Positions 50,242-57,595 of a stretch of 64,000 bases of DNA are shown piece by piece (the first letter of the stretch is position 1; each line of letters begins with the position of its first letter). The notes beneath the pieces were generated by a model. The model was not told the DNA's origin. It was given only the letters and a program-made list of their open reading frames with translations, and searched no databases. The translations under genes and the position numbers were made by a program. The DNA is from JAAXXJ01 sp964412455. GTDB lineage: Bacteria; Nitrospirota; UBA9217. The stretch is from NCBI GenBank assembly GCA_964412455.1, contig CAYPOT010000009.1:16392-80391 (forward strand), written 5' to 3'.

Positions 50242-51612
50242 ATGAAAGCAAAGGTCAAAACGGTCTATGTATGCCAGTCCTGCGGCTCGCAGTCGCCGCG
50301 GTGGATGGGAAAATGCCCCGACTGCAACCAGTGGAACACGCTGGTCGAGGAGCGGGTCGAGAAGCAGAAGGACATCGGGGCCGCCAAGCGCGGCAAGGGG
50401 TCGGAGCCGCTCTCCCTGAACGAGATCACGATCGGCGACGAGGACCGGTTCGTCACGAAGATCGGCGAGCTCGACCGGGTGCTGGGCGGCGGTATCGTGA
50501 CCGGGTCCGTCGTGCTGATCGGCGGCGACCCGGGCATAGGAAAATCCACGCTGGTGCTTCAGATGCTCAGGCAGGTGTCGGAGCTTCGCGGCAAGGCGCT
50601 CTACGTATCGGGCGAGGAATCACCCGCCCAGATCAAGATGCGCGCGCAGCGCCTGGGCGTCAAGGCGGAGAACCTTTACGTACTGGCCGAGACGTCGCTC
50701 GACGAGATCCTGCGCGCTGCCGATGAGCTTCAGCCCCAGGTCATCGTTATCGACTCGGTCCAGACGGTCTATACGTCGGAGTTGCCGTCAGCTCCCGGGA
50801 GCGTGGGCCAGGTGCGCGAAGTGTCCGGCAGGCTCATGATCCATGCCAAGAAGACGGGCATCCCGACCTTCCTCATCGGCCACGTGACCAAGGACGGCGC
50901 CATCGCCGGTCCACGCGTGCTCGAACATATCGTGGATACGGTTCTCTATTTCGAGGGCGACCGGGGCCATGCCTTCCGCATCCTGCGGGCCGTTAAGAAC
51001 CGCTTCGGGTCCACGAACGAGATCGGCGTGTTCGAGATGAAGGAATCAGGTCTCGCCGAAGTGGCGAATCCGTCGGAGATGTTCCTTGCCGAGCGGCCGA
51101 AGGACGCAACGGGTTCCGTGGTCGTCTCGTCCCTCGAAGGCACGCGGCCCATCCTGGCCGAGCTCCAAGCGCTCGTAACCCCCACCAAGATGACCATGCC
51201 GCGCAGGACCAGCATCGGCGTGGACTACAACCGCGTATCGCTGCTCATCGCCGTGCTCGAAAAACGGGTCGGCATGCATCTCATGGGTATGGACGTGTTC
51301 GTGAACGTGGTCGGCGGCCTCAAGATCGACGAGCCCGCCGTGGACCTCGGCATTATCGCTGCTGTTGCTTCGAGCTTCCGTGATAAGCCTATCAACGCCA
51401 ATACCGTCGTGATGGGCGAGGTGGGCCTTGCCGGAGAGGTCCGCGCCATCAGCCAGGCTGAGGTGCGGTTGAAGGACGCGGCGAAGCTCGGATTCACGCG
51501 GTGCATCCTGCCCGCAGTGAACGTGGAAAAGCTGGACAAGGCCGCGGGCCTCGGGAAGATGCAGCTCATGGGAGTGCGGACCGTGGATGAAGCGATGGAG
51601 AGGTTGTTTTGA
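50242..51612 (+). CDS. radA: DNA repair protein RadA
   Basis: A RecA-like ATPase that helps branch migration in recombinational repair. Zinc finger CQSCGSQSPRWMGKCPDC at the N-terminus, Walker A GGDPGIGKSTL (about residues 94-104), the RadA-specific KNRFGSTNEIGVF motif and a C-terminal Lon-protease-like domain (MDVFVNVVGGLKIDEPAVDL). 456 residues. The last residues, MQLMGVRTVDEAMERLF, recur twice downstream as short gene-end copies (52518-52559 and 52915-52978). Confidence 0.97.
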   Translation: MKAKVKTVYVCQSCGSQSPRWMGKCPDCNQWNTLVEERVEKQKDIGAAKRGKGSEPLSLNEITIGDEDRFVTKIGELDRVLGGGIVTGSVVLIGGDPGIGKSTLVLQMLRQVSELRGKALYVSGEESPAQIKMRAQRLGVKAENLYVLAETSLDEILRAADELQPQVIVIDSVQTVYTSELPSAPGSVGQVREVSGRLMIHAKKTGIPTFLIGHVTKDGAIAGPRVLEHIVDTVLYFEGDRGHAFRILRAVKNRFGSTNEIGVFEMKESGLAEVANPSEMFLAERPKDATGSVVVSSLEGTRPILAELQALVTPTKMTMPRRTSIGVDYNRVSLLIAVLEKRVGMHLMGMDVFVNVVGGLKIDEPAVDLGIIAAVASSFRDKPINANTVVMGEVGLAGEVRAISQAEVRLKDAAKLGFTRCILPAVNVEKLDKAAGLGKMQLMGVRTVDEAMERLF

Positions 51613-51663
51613 GGGACGGGTCGACAAGTTCCCAGGATTCGCGAAAATTGCCGATGAATGGTG

Positions 51664-51692
51664 TTGGATGTCGATGCAATTTGGTATAGTAT
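51664..51692 (+). promoter_or_regulatory. Promoter of the DUF433/DUF5615 pair
   Basis: TTGGAT (51664-51669), 17 bases, TAGTAT (51687-51692), 34 bases before ATG 51727. Confidence 0.5.
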
Positions 51693-51726
51693 AAAAGAGA
51701 ACGATCGTAATGCGGAGGTGTCAGAC

Positions 51727-51948
51727 ATGAAATTTACGAGAATAACCGTTGATCCTGAGGTAATGTTCGGAAAACCATGCATACGCGGTTTGCGGTTTCC
51801 CGTGTCCCGTGTTCTCGGGTTGCTTTCAGCCGGAGAATCAAAAGATTCAATTCTAAAAGCCTACCCCTACCTTGAGCCGCAGGATATCGATGAAACGCTT
51901 GCATACGCGGCGGCGTTCGCGGATGAGGAAATCATGGAGTTTGCGTGA
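51727..51948 (+). CDS. DUF433 antitoxin-like protein
   Basis: 73 residues: FTRITVDPEVMFGKPCIRGL, then RFPVSRVLGLLSAGESKD and ILKAYPYLEPQDIDETLAYA. DUF433 proteins are winged-helix antitoxins that pair with PIN-like DUF5615 proteins, as here. GGAGGTG precedes ATG 51727. The partner starts in its stop codon (GTGA overlap). Confidence 0.85.
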   Translation: MKFTRITVDPEVMFGKPCIRGLRFPVSRVLGLLSAGESKDSILKAYPYLEPQDIDETLAYAAAFADEEIMEFA

Positions 51949-52309
51949 GATTTCTCATTGACATGCCGCTTTCACCGGGACTTGCAACATGGCTCAGGGA
52001 ACGCGGCCACGAGGCTGATCATGCGTCTGCTGTCGGTCTTCATAACGCAAAGGACCAGCGGATCATCGAGGTCGCGCGAGAACAGAACCGCATCATTGTT
52101 ACAGCCGACCTTGACTATCCTCAACTTCTTGCCGTTAGCCGCGCCAAAGATCCGGGTGTCTTTTGTTCCGAGGCGGAAACTACAATGAGCAAGAGATGCT
52201 GCGGCTTCTGGAACGAGTTCTTGAACGCTCTCCCGAAGAGAAGCTTCGCAATACTGTTACGGTTGTAGATAAAGTCCGGATCAGGCGTTGTCCGTTGCCG
52301 ATAGACTAG
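51945..52309 (+). pseudogene. DUF5615 PIN-like toxin, frameshifted
   Basis: From GTG 51945 the protein reads MRFLIDMPLSPGLATWLRER, then IIVTADLDYPQLLAVSRAK as in PIN-like DUF5615 toxins. After ..AKDPGVF the expected continuation LFRGGNYNEQEMLRLLERVL is found in the next frame, down to a TAG at 52307-52309. A one-base loss in or near the TTTTG run at about 52161-52165 explains it. The frame as it stands ends at 52268 with unrelated residues. The toxin is probably inactive, leaving the antitoxin orphaned. Confidence 0.75.
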
Positions 52310-52468
52310 TACAGTGTAAATTTAATTCCTGATGGTGTCGCGCCCTTTTTCTCGTCACCCCGGCATGATTTTAGCCGGGGTCCAGAGGTTTAAATCCCTG
52401 GATTCCGGCTTAGAACGTGCCGGAATGACGGCGTTGAACCATTAACAACTATGTTTACAGTGTACTAG
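52306..52468. mobile_element. MITE-like element with 15-bp terminal inverted repeats
   Basis: CTAGTACAGTGTAAA (52306-52320) and TTTACAGTGTACTAG (52454-52468) are inverted with one mismatch. Inside is a copy of the CGTCACCCCGGCATG-type repeat pair (52353-52431). The left end contains the stop codon of the shifted DUF5615 frame. No gene inside. With the flanking scar it accounts for the 52310-52630 gap. Confidence 0.5.
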
Positions 52469-52517
52469 AGTTGTCGAAAATCGCCTGATACGATGCTCAT
52501 GTCACCGCTTGCTGGCC

Positions 52518-52559
52518 GACATCCGGACCGTGGACGAAACGAGGGCGCGGCTGTTTTGA
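52518..52559 (+). repeat. Copy of the radA 3' end (scar 1, diverged)
   Basis: Reads DIRTVDETRARLF-stop, compared with GVRTVDEAMERLF-stop in radA: about 9 of 13 residues equal. It lies between the frameshifted toxin with its MITE-like element and the YgiT-type gene. Confidence 0.6.
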
Positions 52560-52630
52560 GAGGAAACTGCTCGACGAAGGCGCACCGAGTGAAAAGGCAT
52601 GGTCAATTGTCGGTTCAGGAGGAAAAAGCC

Positions 52631-52864
52631 ATGAAGTGCGTTTTTTGCGATGGTGAAACGAAGAAACAGGCGGTGACGTTCAGTTACGAAGAGGGCGACA
52701 GATACTTTCTTGTTGAACATGTTCCCGCCGAGGTATGCGAGCGGTGCGGTGAAAAGACATATTCGCCCGATGTCGCGGATGAGATGCTGAAATTCGCCAA
52801 AAACAAATTCAAACCGGTTAAGAAGCTGGAAGTGCCGGTCTTTGATTTTGCCAAAGCTTGTTAA
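52631..52864 (+). CDS. YgiT-type zinc-finger protein (MqsA-like antitoxin N-domain)
   Basis: 77 residues with two Cys pairs, CVFCDGET and VCERCGEKTYSPDVADEM, the YgiT zinc-finger pattern found in MqsA-type and DUF4258-partner antitoxins. There is no HTH domain. AGGAGG lies 9 bases upstream of ATG 52631. The usual toxin gene upstream is missing; only a short stretch of unassigned sequence (52560-52615) is there. Bracketed on both sides by copies of the radA 3' end. Confidence 0.8.
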   Translation: MKCVFCDGETKKQAVTFSYEEGDRYFLVEHVPAEVCERCGEKTYSPDVADEMLKFAKNKFKPVKKLEVPVFDFAKAC

Positions 52865-52914
52865 GGGCTGTCCCCTTGCTTGCTCCTGCGGTGAGCCTGG
52901 AGAAGCATGACAGG

Positions 52915-52978
52915 TTTCAAGAAGATGCAGCTCATGGGCGTCCGGACCGTGGATGAAGCGATGGAGAGACTGTTTTAG
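52915..52978 (+). repeat. Copy of the radA 3' end (scar 2)
   Basis: Reads FKKMQLMGVRTVDEAMERLF-stop. The last 18 residues equal radA; the codons differ at several third positions and the stop is TAG instead of TGA. No upstream part of radA is present. The synonymous pattern suggests that it derives from a functional radA of a related genome. Confidence 0.85.
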
Positions 52979-53040
52979 GACTGAAAAACATATACAGGTA
53001 TATGATTCTCAGTCACTTGAACATCTGACGAGGAGTCATC

Positions 53041-53754
53041 ATGAAAATGATAGGCACGCTAATGGCACTTATTTTCATGTGCAGTTCTGTTTTTGGCGCT
53101 GACGGCTCTACTTACCGATTCTTTTCTCCGTCGGGGAAATTCAGTGTAGAATTGCGCGAAATTTCACACGTAAAATATCAAAAGCACAAGGATATAGACG
53201 AAGTCGATCACGTAGTCTACTCAATAATTTTTCGCAGTAACAGTAAATCAAATCGCTCTAAAATCGAAGCGAAGTACACCGATGTCTATGGCTGGTGTAA
53301 TGGCTCGTCATCAGCTATTCAAGAAATCTTCAAATCATTCATCTGGAGTCCAGGCGAAGACTTCGCGATGCTTCCTGAAGAGCGATGGGCAGGCCCCCCA
53401 TCTTCACCCTATAGAATTGCCGTTAACCTTAACCGAAAGCAGAATTGGTCGTCAGCAAAGACGCATATGGATATTAAAATGTGGGCTGATGATTTTCGAG
53501 TCATCGGAGACATGCATGATGATGGCGATTATAGAGTGATAATGTTCAATGGAAACACGGGCCAAGAGGAAATAATAAAAAGCAGAGGAGTTGATGAGTA
53601 TCAATTTGGCTACCATGTCTTATCCACAAACAAGCCAATAGTGATTATTGAAAAGATACCTGACAACTACGCGAGTGATGCTGAACACTTCATCAAGGAA
53701 TGTGAGGCATTGGATATAAATTCAATGATCCTAAAGAAGATTTCATGTCCTTAA
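53041..53754 (+). CDS. Integron cassette 1: exported protein of unknown function
   Basis: 237 residues with a signal peptide (MIGTLMALIFMCSSVFG). The mature part is not recognised: TYRFFSPSGKFSVELREISH, YGWCNGSSSAIQEIFKSFIW and an acidic C-terminal half with Cys near the end. AT-rich compared with radA. GAGGAG lies upstream of the ATG. The stop codon is one base before the attC site at 53756, as usual for cassette genes. The left cassette boundary is not visible: its predicted first bases (GTTATTG) are not found upstream. Confidence 0.7.
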   Translation: MKMIGTLMALIFMCSSVFGADGSTYRFFSPSGKFSVELREISHVKYQKHKDIDEVDHVVYSIIFRSNSKSNRSKIEAKYTDVYGWCNGSSSAIQEIFKSFIWSPGEDFAMLPEERWAGPPSSPYRIAVNLNRKQNWSSAKTHMDIKMWADDFRVIGDMHDDGDYRVIMFNGNTGQEEIIKSRGVDEYQFGYHVLSTNKPIVIIEKIPDNYASDAEHFIKECEALDINSMILKKISCP

Positions 53755-53755
53755 T

Positions 53756-53814
53756 CAATAACCAGCGCCTCGACAGCGACGCGCCAAAGGCGGCGCGTCA
53801 GGCGCGCGTTAATT
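53756..53814 (+). repeat. attC site 1 (integron recombination site)
   Basis: R'' core CAATAAC (53756-53762), imperfect stem with ACGCGCC / GGCGCGT, R' core GTTAATT (53808-53814). 59 bases. The inner 34 bases are shared with attC 2. Confidence 0.75.
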
Positions 53815-53821
53815 TACTCAT

Positions 53822-54511
53822 ATGATCTATAGATTCTTAATCATAACCTTATTTCTTACCTCAACGGCAATTGGATCCGAGAAATCCTGGTTCCCGGGCT
53901 GTCCTGCTACGATTAAGAACTCCTACGAATGTGCGCAGTATCTAGAAAAAGACATACTCAAGAAATATGCTGATATGGCATCACGGGATGCAAATTCACT
54001 TACTGTTAAAATAGCATCTGGAGCTACTGCCACGTTCATTGATGTAACCGCGGAAACGGTCCAGAGAAAAAAGTATAGCTTAGTTGATGTGCTACAAGAT
54101 ATTGGCTACGCGCTAGTCCATGTCCAGTATTGGGAAAGCAAAACATATTATCTTGTAAATCTTCAAACGGGGCAAATTGAAGACATAGAGGGCCGGCCCG
54201 TTATCTCACCATCGAACATGTTTCTCGTTTCCACGAATTTTGCCGGTGTTTCTGGAGAATCTGACCCTGTCATCAAAATCTATAAACTATCAAAGCCTCA
54301 TCTTGTTCTGGATTGGTCGCTTAAGCCGCATTGGGAACCGTCCGACCCCAAGTGGATATCAGATGCCGAACTCTCATTAGTTCAGAATGTTTTCAGTGAA
54401 AAGCTATTGATGGACAAGAATGTAGAAGGCCCCTATATCAAAGAAAACGTTCGGATCGATTATTCAAAGGGGCAGTGGCGTTTAGTCGATAAACCAGCAC
54501 GGCGGAATTAA
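53822..54511 (+). CDS. Integron cassette 2: exported protein of unknown function
   Basis: 229 residues with a signal peptide (MIYRFLIITLFLTSTAIGSE); the mature part (WFPGCPATIKNSYECAQYLE, YALVHVQYWESKTYYLVNLQ, SNMFLVSTNFAGVSGESDPV) is not recognised. It has the look of a small periplasmic beta-propeller-like or lipocalin-like protein, but that is a guess. ATG 53822 lies only 13 bases after the cassette boundary at 53808/53809 and has no ribosome-binding site. The stop codon lies inside the next attC. Confidence 0.7.
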   Translation: MIYRFLIITLFLTSTAIGSEKSWFPGCPATIKNSYECAQYLEKDILKKYADMASRDANSLTVKIASGATATFIDVTAETVQRKKYSLVDVLQDIGYALVHVQYWESKTYYLVNLQTGQIEDIEGRPVISPSNMFLVSTNFAGVSGESDPVIKIYKLSKPHLVLDWSLKPHWEPSDPKWISDAELSLVQNVFSEKLLMDKNVEGPYIKENVRIDYSKGQWRLVDKPARRN

Positions 54512-54564
54512 CCTGCGCCTCGACAGCGACGCGCCAAAGGCGGCGCGTGACCAGCGTGTTAGGC
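54506..54564 (+). repeat. attC site 2
   Basis: R'' core AATTAAC (54506-54512) is the exact reverse complement of the cassette's own first bases GTTAATT at 53808, as required for a cassette that once was circular. R' core GTTAGGC (54558-54564) matches GTTRRRY. Stem ACGCGCC / GGCGCGT. Confidence 0.85.
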
Positions 54565-54583
54565 ATTTATTGGGAGGCAATAT

Positions 54584-55195
54584 ATGTTTCGTTCGTTATT
54601 ATTAGCTACATTTTCATTGGCAATCATTGGCCTTTCCGCTTGTGCTGTTCCGCCGGTTCGTGAATTTCAAAACGTCCCGCCTGGTAAGGTTTACGCGGGC
54701 AAGATACTCAAAATTGCAGCACCAAAATCAGAAGGGTGGCAACTGCTGAAATCCGACCCATCTGGCATGGCATTCGCCCGCAAGGGCAATGCACCGGGTG
54801 CAAGCTTTGCAGCGCAGGTTGCTATATTTGACCCGCCTCAGACGGATTCGCCGGAAGAATTCGAAGCTCTCATCGTCAAGGGCGCACAGGGTGACGCAGA
54901 AACAGACAGATTCAGTACAAGTAAGTTTACGCATCAATTTGCCTTTGCTCGCGGTTACCCGTGCGTTCAGATGCAGAATATTTCCGAGGATCGGCAGGCA
55001 AAGACAGGGCCGAATAAGACCGAAACGCTGATTCTCCAGAATGAGCACCTTTACTGCAGGCATCCAGTCCAAAGGAACATCGGATTTGCGATTACATATT
55101 CATATCGAGGCAAAAGCCTGCATCCGAATTTTCAAAACGAGGCACTTTCCTTTATTGAGGGGGTTCAGGTGCCAAATATCACATCATCAAAGTGA
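54584..55195 (+). CDS. Integron cassette 3: lipoprotein of unknown function
   Basis: 203 residues; signal peptide with lipobox LSAC at about residues 16-19 (SLAIIGLSAC). The rest is not recognised: KILKIAAPKSEGWQLLKSDP, SGMAFARKGNAPGASFAAQV and TNRHPVQ..GFAITYSYRG-type strands. GGGAGG precedes the ATG. Cassette limits are 54558/54559 and 55266. Confidence 0.7.
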   Translation: MFRSLLLATFSLAIIGLSACAVPPVREFQNVPPGKVYAGKILKIAAPKSEGWQLLKSDPSGMAFARKGNAPGASFAAQVAIFDPPQTDSPEEFEALIVKGAQGDAETDRFSTSKFTHQFAFARGYPCVQMQNISEDRQAKTGPNKTETLILQNEHLYCRHPVQRNIGFAITYSYRGKSLHPNFQNEALSFIEGVQVPNITSSK

Positions 55196-55212
55196 AGGTG
55201 CGTGATAAACAT

Positions 55213-55272
55213 GCCTAACACGTCATTCAAGCGAACGCGCCCGACGGCGCGCCACTTAACTCAGCGTTATCT
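55213..55272 (+). repeat. attC site 3
   Basis: R'' core GCCTAAC (55213-55219) is the reverse complement of this cassette's first bases GTTAGGC (54558). It continues TCATTCAAGCG ... CGCGCC-GACG-GGCGCG ... CACTTAACTCAGC to R' GTTATCT (55266-55272). The inner wording closely resembles the attC of well-known mobile cassettes such as aadA. Confidence 0.88.
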
Positions 55273-55334
55273 GATTATTTTCAAGATTTTCTGAAATTTC
55301 GGCGATGTATTCGCCTGACGGAGCGAGGATCCGG

Positions 55335-56819
55335 ATGAAGTATATTTTTTCTCTTGTTCTTGCGTTGGTCATGGTACTGCTGATCGTCAACCTCCTGTCC
55401 GAAGGAGACATGCCGGACGGCGTGGCCGTTGCGACACAGGTCGAGGGAACGGTCAACATTTTTACCAGTGAATCGCCTGCAGGACGCTTGATCAGGATCA
55501 ACGACACCATCGCAAAGAACGATCGGGTGGAGGTGCAGGGGAATTCCCGGCTTGAGCTCCGCTTGCCCGACGGCGGCTACTTGAGGCTGTCGGAAAACGC
55601 ACGCCTCACGATGCTGATGCTGCGGTTCGAGAAACTGACGGGCACCCTGTACCTGCAGGTGTTTCTCCACAATGGCAAGTTATGGGCGAAAATAAATAAG
55701 CGCGCAACGCCCGACTCCTGGGTGGAGGTGATCACCAGCACCGGCCGCGTCGAAGCAAAAGAGATCGTCTGCGGTGTGGAAGCGGAGGAAGACGCGAGCA
55801 CTGCGATCAACGTGTACGAAGGCGTTGTTCTCGCCGTGAGCGCGGCGAGGGAAGCGGCCCATGCCGTTGGCCAGACAAACGCGCTTGCGGAGGTCCAGCC
55901 GGTCAGCGTCCAAGCCTTGCAGCAGGTCTCTGCTTCAGCCGCGGAGGGCGTATTGCAGCCGCGGGATTTCGATCCGAAGGCCACGATCAACGACTGGGTC
56001 CGCTGGAACCTGCAGCGGGACGCCCGGGAGGGACTCCTGTCAATAACGGTCGCACCGGCTCCAGCGACCACCACCAGGGGGGCCTCCCTGCAATTAGCCG
56101 CCCTTGCGCATTATCCGGACAATACCGAAAAAGAGATCACCTGGTTCGCAACGTGGAGTTCGTCCGATGTCAACGTGGCGAGGATCGACCCGTCAGGGAC
56201 CGCTGTGGGAACAAAGCTGGGAGCGGCCACTATCGCGGCCGCGATCGAAGATATGAGCGGATCAACCGTGCTGAATGTCAGCCGGGATCTCGTCTCCATC
56301 AAAGTGACCCCTGCCTCAAGTACGATCGCGAACGGTGCGGTCCAGCAGTTCACGGCAAGAGGAACATTCTCGGACAGGACGGTCAGGGACATCACCTCGT
56401 CTGTGGTCTGGAGGTCCTCCAACACCAACGTTGCGTTCGTTGACGCCACCGGCCGCACTGTTGGAGGCAACGTGTCAGGGACCGCCGTGATATCGGCCTC
56501 GCTCGGAACGAAGCGCGGAAGCGCCAGGCTCAAGGTCAGGCGTGAGCTTGTTTCCATTACGATCAGCCCGGAGAGCGCGATCATCATCCCGGGCGACACA
56601 CAGAAGTTTGGGGCCATCGGCAGCTATTCGGACAAAACCACGCAGGACCTCACTGAAATGGTGGAATGGGAAACATCCGACATTCGTATTGCGGTGATGG
56701 ACCAGGTCCAGGCGGGCCGTGTCCTGGGCCAAAAAGCGGGAAGCGTTACCATAACAGCCACCTTCAAGAATGTAACCGGGTCGGGAACCATTACCGTAGA
56801 AATGATCCCGCCTCCTTGA
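55335..56819 (+). CDS. FecR-domain protein with Ig-like (Big_2) domains
   Basis: 494 residues. N-terminal membrane anchor or signal (IFSLVLALVMVLLIVNLL), then a FecR domain (about 25-150: VATQVEGTVNIFTSESPAG, GNSRLELRLPDGGYLRLSEN, WVEVITSTGRVEAKE), a helical Ala-rich linker, and three Ig-like domains from about residue 235 (SITVAPAPATTTRGASLQLA, SIKVTPASSTIANGAVQQFT, SITISPESAIIIPGDTQKFG). Probably a periplasmic or surface protein; the Big_2 units resemble those of the gene at 30236. ATG 55335 has GAGG upstream. Confidence 0.82.
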   Translation: MKYIFSLVLALVMVLLIVNLLSEGDMPDGVAVATQVEGTVNIFTSESPAGRLIRINDTIAKNDRVEVQGNSRLELRLPDGGYLRLSENARLTMLMLRFEKLTGTLYLQVFLHNGKLWAKINKRATPDSWVEVITSTGRVEAKEIVCGVEAEEDASTAINVYEGVVLAVSAAREAAHAVGQTNALAEVQPVSVQALQQVSASAAEGVLQPRDFDPKATINDWVRWNLQRDAREGLLSITVAPAPATTTRGASLQLAALAHYPDNTEKEITWFATWSSSDVNVARIDPSGTAVGTKLGAATIAAAIEDMSGSTVLNVSRDLVSIKVTPASSTIANGAVQQFTARGTFSDRTVRDITSSVVWRSSNTNVAFVDATGRTVGGNVSGTAVISASLGTKRGSARLKVRRELVSITISPESAIIIPGDTQKFGAIGSYSDKTTQDLTEMVEWETSDIRIAVMDQVQAGRVLGQKAGSVTITATFKNVTGSGTITVEMIPPP

Positions 56820-57063
56820 CCGTCCAACGAGCCCAGGCGTCGGAACATTGGGAATGTGTCCGGAATGCCTTTATCAAGAAATAGTACGCTTCCGAAAATA
56901 GGAACGACACTAGGGACACTACGTCCCCTAGTCGACTTATTCACGCTCGACAGGTCGGATTTCCTGCGGTATCGACCCAAGCATTGCACGCATTTCACTG
57001 TTGTGCCATGACACTCTCCACAGTGCGGGTGAACAGCTCGTCGTTCGCCCAAGAAAGATGCTA

Positions 57064-57390
57064 ATGAAAAAGTGTCCTTTCTGTGCTGAAGATATTCAAG
57101 ACGAAGCGATAAAGTGCAAGCACTGCGGCGAGTTTCTGGATGGCTCCGGCCGGCCGCGCGCGGCACAAGAAAAGCTTCCGTGGTATTTTCGGAAAAGCTT
57201 CATCGTCATCGCGGTCCTCTCTATCGGTCCCCTGGCGCTGCCGTTGATCTGGTGGCATCCGCAAATGACGCGGGCATGGAAGATCGGACTCACCATAGGA
57301 ATCCTGGTCCTCAGTTGGTTCATTTACAAAAGCACGATGGAATCGATTCGTACGATCAAGGAGTATTACCAGCTGATGGAAGGACTATAA
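57064..57390 (+). CDS. Zinc-ribbon membrane protein
   Basis: 108 residues: an N-terminal zinc ribbon (MKKCPFCAEDIQDEAIKCKH, CGEF; two C-x2-C pairs) followed by two membrane helices (SFIVIAVLSIGPLALPLIWW and KIGLTIGILVLSWFIYKS). Such small proteins are widespread and of unknown function. Start ATG 57064; ATG 57058 is also possible. The 244 bases upstream contain no gene. Confidence 0.75.
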   Translation: MKKCPFCAEDIQDEAIKCKHCGEFLDGSGRPRAAQEKLPWYFRKSFIVIAVLSIGPLALPLIWWHPQMTRAWKIGLTIGILVLSWFIYKSTMESIRTIKEYYQLMEGL

Positions 57391-57555
57391 ACCTGGAAAC
57401 GACAGTTAGCGACGGATCAACAGCGATGTCAACGGATAAACAACAAGATGCGATCAACAATAACTTCTCCCATTGGGTGAATTCATTCGGGTGACGATGT
57501 TGTCGATGCATCGTTTCATATCCGTGTAAATCCGCGTCCCCTCCGGTTGTCTATA

Positions 57556-57584
57556 TTGTCTAATGATCGTATTTGCAGTAAAAT
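57556..57584 (+). promoter_or_regulatory. Promoter of the multiheme cytochrome gene
   Basis: TTGTCT (57556-57561), 17 bases, TAAAAT (57579-57584). The start of transcription at about 57591 would leave a leader of about 5 bases before ATG 57596. Confidence 0.5.
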
Positions 57585-57595
57585 AGGTTCTCGTT

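Noticed and set aside
52980..56000. An integron integrase gene near the attC sites
   Set aside because: No frame with tyrosine-recombinase motifs was found in the window; the array is described as lacking an integrase.
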